Shown one piece after another: positions 1-5,190 of a stretch of 7,684 nt of DNA. The first letter of the stretch is position 1; every line of letters starts with the position of its first letter. The position numbers and the translations under genes were made by a program. This stretch comes from a bacterium (GTDB lineage Bacteria; Zhuqueibacterota; Zhuqueibacteria; Thermofontimicrobiales; Thermofontimicrobiaceae). The stretch is from contig DSAU01000086.1 in the NCBI GenBank assembly GCA_011046315.1, positions 1-7,684 of the forward strand, written 5' to 3'. The notes beneath the pieces are model-generated. The model saw only the letters and a program-made list of their open reading frames with translations. It ran no database searches and was not told where the DNA came from.

Positions 1-231
1 AATATTGATCGACCGATTTTCAAAACTTTCCCCTTGTCTTTCTGTAGTGAACCGGGTCTCCCAACCCTGCTCATAAAAATAGATAAAAGTTGTCGGCGGA
101 TGGAACCTGAGTTGGTAGACGTCAGCAAAGTTTTCCGTCTCAGCAGTTTGAGTCATGCCCGGATTTGCGCTGAAAAGCAAACTCAAAATTAAAGCAAAAA
201 AAAATACCAATGAAACAGATTGCTTTTTCAT
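1..231 (-). CDS. Exported protein of unknown function, N-terminal part only
   Basis: The reading frame is open from an ATG at 231 to the left window edge (77 codons, no stop), so the C-terminus is missing. The product begins MKKQ, followed by a long hydrophobic stretch (residues 5-22, rich in F, L, V and I) and then a polar sequence. This is a typical Sec signal peptide, with cleavage plausible after FSA (residue 22) or slightly later. The mature part seen (about 50 residues, containing FHPPTTFIYFYEQGWETRF) is not a family I recognise. The start is supported by AGGAG eight bases upstream of the ATG. It lies 46 bases downstream of the YitT-family gene on the same strand, with no terminator between them, so it is probably co-transcribed with that gene. 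The protein is expected in the periplasm, outer membrane or outside the cell. Confidence 0.75.
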   Translation of the reverse strand, partial: MKKQSVSLVFFFALILSLLFSANPGMTQTAETENFADVYQLRFHPPTTFIYFYEQGWETRFTTERQGESFENRSINI

Positions 232-277
232 CTCATTCTCCTCTTTTAAATAATGATTAACGTTATCAATGAGTTTG

Positions 278-1213
278 TTACAACCGTTTGCGAAATCCCT
301 CTCCTAATACTTCGTGGACATTGTTGATAATCACAAAGGCTGTGGGATCGATTTCTTTGACAATGTCGGTAAGCTGGGTGGTCTCTTTGCGAGTGATGAC
401 CGTAAAAATAATTTCGCGATCGGTGTCAGTATACAAACCGCGTCCTTTCAACGCGGTTGCTCCGCGGCTGAGATTGTCCATAATGGCTTCGGCAATTTGT
501 TGATGTTTCGGTGAAATAATGATCGCGGCTTTGGCATAATCCATTCCTTCGATAATCACATCGATCAAGCGCGATGAAATAAAAAGTAGAATAAACGCAT
601 ACAGTGTTAACGTCAGCGCCGGCTTGACCACCGCCAATCCTTTAAAATGCAACACCAATCCGGCGCATGAGATCACCAAAAAATCGATCAGCATAATTGC
701 CTGTCCCGGCTTCCAACCCAGTCGTTTTTGCATCACAGCCGCCACAATATCTGAACCGGCAGTGGTGCCGCGGAATTTAAAAATGATTCCCAATCCCACA
801 CCCAGTAAAACCGCCCCGAAAAGTACCGCTAAAATAAAATCATGCTGATACATATTTTGAATGGCGACCGAATTTTGAATCTGAATAAATCTAAACCCGG
901 GGATATTTCCCCGCAGCAAGTCAATGAAAAACGAATTCAGCGTGAATCCCACAAAAGTACGCAATCCGAAAATACTACCCAGCTCACGAACGCCCCAGAT
1001 AAAAAGCGGAACGTTCAACAGCCACATCATCAGTCCCACCGGCAACTTGTAATCGGATAAATAGTGAATGGTCATCGCCAGTCCGCTGACGCCACCAGGC
1101 ACGACTTTTGCATCCACCAGAAAAACGCCGATTCCCACCGACATGACAAAGGCGCCAATAACAATGGCAACATAGTCACGAATTTCACGTTGCTTTTTTT
1201 TGCTGATGACCAA
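278..1213 (-). CDS. YitT-family integral membrane protein with C-terminal DUF2179 domain
   Basis: The 311-residue product has the normal length and architecture of the YitT/YpjC family. About six hydrophobic segments (near residues 14-33, 59-76, 83-100, 125-147, 170-190 and 196-220) carry the family signatures PGGVSGLA (39-46) and GTTAGSDI (149-156). A soluble C-terminal DUF2179 domain (about 228-307) follows, with GRGLYTDTDREIIFTVITR, the IDPTAF motif and the ending EVLGEGF. The family is widespread in the inner membrane, but its transported substrate or role is not established, so none is assigned. The start is TTG: it is preceded by AAGGA with an eight-base spacing, and no in-frame ATG lies close by. 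A sigma-70-like promoter at 1265-1293 leaves a leader of about 45 bases. The downstream exported-protein gene probably shares the transcript. The family call is secure; the function is unknown. Confidence 0.93.
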   Translation of the reverse strand: MVISKKKQREIRDYVAIVIGAFVMSVGIGVFLVDAKVVPGGVSGLAMTIHYLSDYKLPVGLMMWLLNVPLFIWGVRELGSIFGLRTFVGFTLNSFFIDLLRGNIPGFRFIQIQNSVAIQNMYQHDFILAVLFGAVLLGVGLGIIFKFRGTTAGSDIVAAVMQKRLGWKPGQAIMLIDFLVISCAGLVLHFKGLAVVKPALTLTLYAFILLFISSRLIDVIIEGMDYAKAAIIISPKHQQIAEAIMDNLSRGATALKGRGLYTDTDREIIFTVITRKETTQLTDIVKEIDPTAFVIINNVHEVLGEGFRKRL

Positions 1214-1264
1214 ATTTATAATTCCTTTATCAATTTCTATCTGTTAATGGTTATTATCAGCAAT

Positions 1265-1293
1265 AATATAGCGACCATTTATAAAAAAATCAA
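1265..1293 (-). promoter_or_regulatory. Sigma-70-like promoter for the YitT-family gene
   Basis: Read on the minus strand, TTGATT (1293-1288) is followed by a 17-base spacer and TATATT (1270-1265). Each hexamer matches the consensus at five of six positions and the spacing is ideal. Transcription would start near 1258, giving a short leader that carries the AAGGA site before the TTG start. This is based on sequence match only. Confidence 0.6.
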
Positions 1294-1338
1294 CACATTT
1301 TAATGTCTGTTCGAAAAAAGACTTTAAATTGCCCTTTG

Positions 1339-1382
1339 CTGTCATTGCGATCGAGCCCGCCTCAACGGAATCGCAATGACAG
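1339..1382. repeat. Short palindromic repeat element A (TGTCATTGCGA ends)
   Basis: Perfect 13-base inverted arms, CTGTCATTGCGAT (1339-1351) and ATCGCAATGACAG (1370-1382), enclose 18 bases. From memory, repeats with TGTCATTGCGA...TCGCAATGACA ends are dispersed in many bacterial genomes, and they behave like small non-autonomous palindromic elements. The right end shares TCGCAATGACAGTTT with element B (1371-1385 here, 1524-1538 there), so the repeated unit extends a few bases past the palindrome on that side. No target-site duplication is evident. Confidence 0.75.
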
Positions 1383-1418
1383 TTTAAGGCGCTGTTTTCA
1401 GACAACCGCTATTTGGTT

Positions 1419-1561
1419 TGAACGAAAACCCCAGCAACCAAAGACTATTTGTCATTGCGAGGGATGAACGACCGAAGCAATCTCTTGATTTTCAAAAGAT
1501 TGCTTTACCCCGCTGCGCGGGCCTCGCAATGACAGTTTCGGAGATAGCTAGTTTTCGTTCA
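1419..1561. repeat. 11-base inverted repeat enclosing element B
   Basis: TGAACGAAAAC (1419-1429) and GTTTTCGTTCA (1551-1561) are perfect reverse complements. They sit symmetrically around palindromic element B, 20 bases before it and 16 bases after it. Similarity outside these 11 bases is weak. They may be the ends of a larger decayed element into which B went, or part of the mobile unit itself. Chance is possible but unlikely at this distance. Confidence 0.45.
1450..1534. repeat. Palindromic repeat element B (TGTCATTGCGAGG ends, nested stem)
   Basis: Outer arms TGTCATTGCGAGG (1450-1462) and CCTCGCAATGACA (1522-1534) are perfect complements. An inner pair, AAGCAATCT (1475-1483) and AGATTGCTT (1497-1505), forms a second stem, so as RNA or single-stranded DNA the 85-base unit can fold into a long interrupted hairpin. 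The GAAGCAATCTC core is characteristic of a repeat type I recall from many environmental genomes. No coding capacity is present, so any mobility would need a transposase acting in trans. Confidence 0.78.
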
Positions 1562-1750
1562 GATACTATTTAAATCCAAAGGTAACACATCAGTTCTGAG
1601 TTGATTGCTGACGCCGTCGCTGGAAATTCAAATTATTTTTCCACTTAAACTTATAACAATAATAAATATTTTATTACTCTTAACAACGAGGTTTTACATC
1701 CAAAGATAAAAACGCCAACTTAAGAAATCTATGACCAATAAAAAAAACAA
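1562..1750. other. AT-rich non-coding stretch, nothing identified
   Basis: This completes the 602-base intergenic region between the divergent YitT-family and small-protein genes, after its repeats (1339-1561). I see no open frame with a ribosome binding site, no tRNA-like fold and no convincing terminator. A near-duplicate, ATCCAAAGGTAA around 1573 and ATCCAAAGATAA around 1698, is the only internal similarity noted, and it is too short to interpret. Confidence 0.5.
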
Positions 1751-1778
1751 TTGACTTTTAATTTTAAAACGTTATATT
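1751..1778 (+). promoter_or_regulatory. Sigma-70-like promoter for the 72-residue protein gene
   Basis: TTGACT (1751-1756) is separated by 16 bases from TATATT (1773-1778), in a very AT-rich context. A start of transcription near 1785 would leave a leader of about 30 bases with the GGGG ribosome binding site. The spacer is one base shorter than ideal. This is a sequence match only. Confidence 0.5.
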
Positions 1779-1815
1779 TAATTTCTTTGATTCAACAATA
1801 CAACAGGGGCTCACT

Positions 1816-2034
1816 ATGGCAAGACAACGAAGACGAACATCGAACAGAAGCAAGATGGGATTAAACTACATCGAACAGCAACACGAAGAAACCGATTCCA
1901 GCATCAGTAATACAATCGCAGCGAAGTCATTTAAAAAACAACTCGAACAGTTGCGTTTGGAAAAAAAACTAAACTGGCAGTTGCGAAAATTGATCGATCG
2001 CCGACTGGCTGCACTTGATTCGCCGAATAAATAA
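1816..2034 (+). CDS. Small basic protein of unknown function, 72 residues
   Basis: The frame begins at ATG after CAGGGG, with about six bases between the purine run and the start, and has its own plausible promoter at 1751-1778. The N-terminus is strongly basic (MARQRRRTSNRSK). It is followed by an acidic, serine-rich linker (about residues 20-30) and a charged, helix-forming C-terminal half (about 38-68), where leucines alternate with K, R and E in a coiled-coil-like way. There is no signal peptide, membrane segment or cysteine. The basic arm plus helix would suit binding to nucleic acid, ribosome or a partner protein, but this is inference only and I do not recognise a family. It lies 71 bases upstream of the radical SAM gene on the same strand. 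The separate promoter in that gap suggests it may not strictly belong to the same operon. Confidence 0.65.
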   Translation: MARQRRRTSNRSKMGLNYIEQQHEETDSSISNTIAAKSFKKQLEQLRLEKKLNWQLRKLIDRRLAALDSPNK

Positions 2035-2053
2035 CCGGGATCAACCGATCAAT

Positions 2054-2083
2054 TTGACAACAGAAACTGAATTCAGTTTTAAT
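2054..2083 (+). promoter_or_regulatory. Promoter of the radical SAM / prenyltransferase / STAS cluster
   Basis: A perfect -35 hexamer TTGACA (2054-2059) is followed after 18 bases by TTTAAT (2078-2083), five of six to consensus. Transcription would start near 2090. That makes the TTG at 2091 an unlikely translation start and favours the ATG at 2106. Two direct GATCAA copies (2039-2044, 2047-2052) lie just upstream of the -35 box. Confidence 0.55.
2064..2079. promoter_or_regulatory. Perfect 16-base palindrome in the promoter spacer, candidate operator
   Basis: AAACTGAATTCAGTTT reads identically on both strands and occupies most of the spacer between the -35 and -10 boxes of the cluster promoter. 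A dimeric repressor bound here would block RNA polymerase. As RNA it could pair only six base pairs, mostly A-U, around AATT, so despite the following T-rich tract it is a poor intrinsic terminator for the upstream small gene. Confidence 0.45.
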
Positions 2084-2105
2084 ATTTTTTTTGAGAATAC
2101 GAAAA

Positions 2106-3815
2106 ATGCTGAAAAAGCCAGACCTGATTTTACTGCACGCGCCAGCGCTTTATGATTTTCGGACCCACCCAACCTTGCTGGGACCGATCAGCGATGTTAT
2201 TCCATCGACCCCGATTTTTGAGATGTATCCGGTGGGTTTTTCATCCATTGCTGAACATCTGGAACAGCACCGAATTCCGGTTCGAATCATCAATCTGGCG
2301 TACCGGATGCTAACCAAACCCAAGTTTGACGTTGAAAAATTGATAGCGAAATTGAAACCGGTCGCCTTTGGGATCGATCTCCATTGGCTGGTTCATGTAC
2401 AGGGCAGCCTGGAGATTGCCAAAATTTGCAAAAAACATCATCCTGAAATACCGGTCATTTTTGGCGGTTATTCGGCGACCTATTTTCACGATCAATTGGT
2501 TCAATATCCGCAAGTTGATTATGTGCTCAAAGGCGATACCACCGAAGATGCGTTGCTGCGTCTGATGCAAGCTCTAAAAACCAATGCAACCATTGCGGAT
2601 GTTCCCAATTTGACCTGGCTCGACGGCCAGGGCGAAATCCATTCCAACCCGATTGCCGACATTCCACCAAACATTAATTCTCTGACCAATAACTATAAAA
2701 ATTTGTTCAAAATGGCAATTCGGAACCTTGATCCCAAAGGGATGACCGCAATCCGCGATTGGTGGCAATATCCGATCACCGCGGTGATGACCTGCCGGGG
2801 TTGCACCCAAAATTGCATCATCTGTGGCGGTTCAAAATTTTCGACGAAGTTGTACTGCAATCGCTCCCGACCGTCGTATCGCCATCCGAAAATGATCATT
2901 GAAGATATCAGGCAGATCAGCAATTACACCAACGCACCCATTTTTATCGTCGGCGACCTGAACCAACCGGGAAATAACTACGCGGATGATGTGCTGTCCG
3001 GTTTGAAAAAATTAAAATTTAACAATGAGATCGTTATCGAACTGTTCAATCCTGCGCCGCAACAATATTTTCAAAAACTGGCAGATTCGGTTGCCAACTT
3101 CAACATCGAATTTTCTCCGGAATCACATGATCCGGTTATCCGGCGAAAATGCGGGAAAATTTATACCAATCAAGCCATCGAAAATAGTATCCAATGGGCG
3201 CTTGAAGCGGGCTGCGGGAAATTCGATATTTTTTTCATGATCGGATTATCGTTGCAAACTACGGAATCAGTATTGGACACGGTGCGTTACTGTGATGAGT
3301 TGTTAACCAAATTCGGAACAAGACTGATCCCGTTCATCTCGCCGCTGAGCCCGTTTCTCGATCCGGGAAGCATTGCCTTTGAACATCCGGAAAAATTCGG
3401 CTACAAAATTTTTTACCGTACGCTGGAACAATATCGTAGCGCACTGCTTAAACCCAGTTGGAAACACTTTCTCAGTTACGAGACGCAGTGGATGACCCGC
3501 GATCAGATTGTGGACATCACCTACGATGCCGGACAAATACTGTCAGAAATTAAATATAAACAAGGACTGATCAGTCAGCAAACATATCAAACTATTGTGA
3601 CAAAAATTAAGCTGGCGCGCGAGCTGTTATCCCGAATTGACGAGCTCTGTCCTTTTGAGACAGATGAAAACTGCCTGGAAAAATTGAGCCAATTACAGCT
3701 AATGATGGACCGGGACAGCATTTCAACCATTTGCGAAAAAGAAGAATTGAAATGGCCTGTCTGGAAAAGCAAGCTGAAATTTTTTAATATTATTAAAGCA
3801 ATATTTATCAATTAA
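2106..3815 (+). CDS. B12-binding-type radical SAM protein (resembles the Ta0216/TIGR04190 family)
   Basis: The 569-residue cytoplasmic product has two recognisable parts. Residues 5 to about 155 form a cobalamin-binding-like Rossmann domain (PVIFGGYSAT, then VDYVLKGDTTEDALLRL). It lacks the DxHxxG histidine motif, having DLHW instead, as is common in B12-dependent radical SAM enzymes. The radical SAM domain follows, with C233-x3-C237-x2-C240 for the 4Fe-4S cluster, an extra C230 just before it, and later elements EFSPESHDPVIRRKCGK and FFMIGLSLQT. The C-terminal 130 residues are helical and unassigned. Opening motifs such as GPISDVIPSTPIFEMYPVGF resemble what I recall of the Ta0216 family (TIGR04190), whose reaction is unknown. 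I chose the ATG at 2106, with weak GAGA nine bases upstream, over the in-frame TTG at 2091, which has no ribosome binding site and lies at the predicted transcript start. A prenyltransferase gene follows after 15 bases, suggesting a lipid or quinone substrate. Confidence 0.88.
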   Translation: MLKKPDLILLHAPALYDFRTHPTLLGPISDVIPSTPIFEMYPVGFSSIAEHLEQHRIPVRIINLAYRMLTKPKFDVEKLIAKLKPVAFGIDLHWLVHVQGSLEIAKICKKHHPEIPVIFGGYSATYFHDQLVQYPQVDYVLKGDTTEDALLRLMQALKTNATIADVPNLTWLDGQGEIHSNPIADIPPNINSLTNNYKNLFKMAIRNLDPKGMTAIRDWWQYPITAVMTCRGCTQNCIICGGSKFSTKLYCNRSRPSYRHPKMIIEDIRQISNYTNAPIFIVGDLNQPGNNYADDVLSGLKKLKFNNEIVIELFNPAPQQYFQKLADSVANFNIEFSPESHDPVIRRKCGKIYTNQAIENSIQWALEAGCGKFDIFFMIGLSLQTTESVLDTVRYCDELLTKFGTRLIPFISPLSPFLDPGSIAFEHPEKFGYKIFYRTLEQYRSALLKPSWKHFLSYETQWMTRDQIVDITYDAGQILSEIKYKQGLISQQTYQTIVTKIKLARELLSRIDELCPFETDENCLEKLSQLQLMMDRDSISTICEKEELKWPVWKSKLKFFNIIKAIFIN

Positions 3816-3830
3816 ACCGAAGGAGTTTGT

Positions 3831-4745
3831 ATGAACCGAGTAAAATACTGGTTAATGGAGTTGCGAGCGCCTTTTTTTACCGCATCGATTATTCCGATCT
3901 TATTAGGCGCCGCTGTAGCGTATTATATTTTCAACACAATTGATTGGGGTTATTTCATTCTCACCCTCATCGGTGGAATATTTTTGCATGCCGGCGCCAA
4001 TGTGATCAACGATTATTTTGATCATCTGACTCAAAACGATGAACTGAATAAAGAATTTGTTCGGCCATTTACCGGCGGCAGTCGAATCATCCAAAATCAG
4101 CTGATGACACCCAGAGAGGTGCTCATCGAAGGGATTGTCTGTCTCACCATTGGTAGCGCTATCGGGCTGTATCTTAGCTTTAAACTGGGATGGGTGATCT
4201 TATTGTTGGGAATTATCGGTGTTTTTTCAGCGGTATTTTATGTCGAACCTAAAGTGAACCTGGTTGGCAGGGGCATCGGTGAATTTTTCATCGGGCTCAA
4301 TTTTGGGGTGTTGATGACTTTTGGCGCTTTTTATGTCCAGGCCGGTCAATTTTCCTGGATTCCGATTATTGCCTCGCTACCAGTCGCTATTTTGATTGCG
4401 GCAGTACTCTATATCAACGAATTTCAGGATACAACAGCCGACCGTGCTGTGGGTAAAAATCATTTAGTGGTTCGGCTCGGGAAAAAACGCGCAATCAGCG
4501 GCTATATTTTGATGATGTTGTTGACCTATCTGGTCGTTGTTGTCGGGGTAGTGACTGACAGTCTGCCGCCCATTACTTTGGTCAGCCTGTTGACTGTTCC
4601 CATTGCGCTGAATGCGATAAAAATCGCCAAACAAAATTATGATGATAATCAAAAATTAGCACCCGCCAATGCCAGCACGATAATGGTTCATCTATTCACC
4701 GGTCTGCTATTGACGGTTGGTTTTTTCATTGATCGTTTGATTTAA
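3831..4745 (+). CDS. UbiA-superfamily prenyltransferase, MenA-like
   Basis: The 304-residue polytopic membrane protein shows both aspartate-rich motifs of the UbiA superfamily. These are NDYFDHLTQND (residues 60-70), which binds the Mg-diphosphate of the prenyl donor, and NEFQDTTAD (196-204), followed by VGKNHLVVRLG (207-217), a hallmark of the MenA branch. RPFTGGSRIIQ (78-88) sits in the loop after motif one. About eight or nine membrane segments are visible and the length is normal. The enzyme should attach a polyprenyl chain to an aromatic or other acceptor in the inner membrane. Dihydroxynaphthoate in menaquinone synthesis is the leading possibility, but NEFQD differs from the NNxRD of characterised MenA enzymes, so the acceptor stays open. 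Translation starts at ATG after AAGGAG at five bases. The 15-base gap from the radical SAM gene indicates one transcript. Confidence 0.9.
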   Translation: MNRVKYWLMELRAPFFTASIIPILLGAAVAYYIFNTIDWGYFILTLIGGIFLHAGANVINDYFDHLTQNDELNKEFVRPFTGGSRIIQNQLMTPREVLIEGIVCLTIGSAIGLYLSFKLGWVILLLGIIGVFSAVFYVEPKVNLVGRGIGEFFIGLNFGVLMTFGAFYVQAGQFSWIPIIASLPVAILIAAVLYINEFQDTTADRAVGKNHLVVRLGKKRAISGYILMMLLTYLVVVVGVVTDSLPPITLVSLLTVPIALNAIKIAKQNYDDNQKLAPANASTIMVHLFTGLLLTVGFFIDRLI

Positions 4746-4788
4746 TCTCAGGTTTTGATCGCTGGTCTAATAAAAGGATATTCGCCTG

Positions 4789-5130
4789 ATGAATGCTGCA
4801 CAAAAAGTAATCTTAAAAAAAATCGGTGAAAAGCAGGATATCATTAAAATTCAATTTAGTTCAGCGCCGCTCAAAAACCAGCAGCATCGTTACCTTGCAG
4901 CAGCGCTGAGCAAATGTTTTAATAATTCCTATTTTCGCATCATTTTGGATCTGACGCACATTGACGAGCCTTCGTATCCGTTTATCGCAACCATTATCGA
5001 AGCCTCCGCCAAAGTGCGCTCTCGCGACGGCGATATAAAAATAGTCAACGCTTCAGACATAGCCAAACAGATCATCGCTTCATTTAATTCCTACAGTTAC
5101 CTGAATATTTCCAATCGAGATGAAAACTAA
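4789..5130 (+). CDS. STAS-domain protein (anti-sigma-factor-antagonist-like)
   Basis: The 113-residue soluble protein is a single STAS domain. It has a beta strand and linker (about 1-30), a helix (32-45), the core strand FRIILDLTHID (49-59), a helix (62-78), then the turn RSRDGDIKIVNAS (77-89) and a final helix. These match the order in SpoIIAA/RsbV-type antagonists. Aligned without gaps on SpoIIAA (DLSFMDSSGLGVI against DLTHIDEPSYPFI), the phosphorylated serine falls on Glu60. Ser62 is nearby but in the place of the conserved glycine, so regulation by serine phosphorylation is doubtful. No anti-sigma kinase or sigma factor gene is adjacent. It starts at ATG with AAAGGA ten bases upstream, 43 bases after the prenyltransferase, and ends directly at a strong hairpin, so it is the last gene of the cluster. 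The domain call is good; the partner is unknown. Confidence 0.78.
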   Translation: MNAAQKVILKKIGEKQDIIKIQFSSAPLKNQQHRYLAAALSKCFNNSYFRIILDLTHIDEPSYPFIATIIEASAKVRSRDGDIKIVNASDIAKQIIASFNSYSYLNISNRDEN

Positions 5131-5168
5131 AAAAAGGGTGATGTGTTTTTTTTCACATCACCCTTTTT
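5131..5168. terminator. Bidirectional intrinsic terminator between convergent genes
   Basis: AAAAAGGGTGATGTG (5131-5145) and CACATCACCCTTTTT (5154-5168) form a perfect 15-base-pair stem around a loop of eight T residues. The A and T tails give a U-run to the transcript on either strand. It starts immediately after the STAS stop codon and lies 22 bases beyond the stop of the convergent secreted-protein gene, so it can serve both. Confidence 0.92.
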
Positions 5169-5190
5169 CGGTTGATCAAAAAGCCGTGAA

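Noticed and set aside
251..267. FNR-like palindrome around TTAACGTTATCAA between the YitT-family gene and the exported-protein gene
   Set aside because: Only the central TAACGTTA is truly palindromic, the flanks do not pair, and no promoter with good spacing is seen in the 46-base gap.
288..1303. Several plus-strand open frames of 66-79 codons opposite the YitT-family gene
   Set aside because: They are shadows of the well-supported membrane protein on the other strand and have no family resemblance or ribosome binding sites.
1339..1561. CRISPR array or tRNA-like structure in the repeat region
   Set aside because: There are only two units of unequal length with inverted symmetry, no regular spacers, and no cloverleaf or acceptor stem.
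2064..2090. Intrinsic terminator after the 72-residue protein gene
   Set aside because: The palindrome can form only a six-base-pair, A/U-dominated stem, too weak despite the T-rich tract. An operator within the promoter fits better.
2091..2105. TTG start five codons upstream of the chosen ATG of the radical SAM gene
   Set aside because: It has no ribosome binding site and falls at the predicted transcription start, and the family homology begins after the ATG at 2106.
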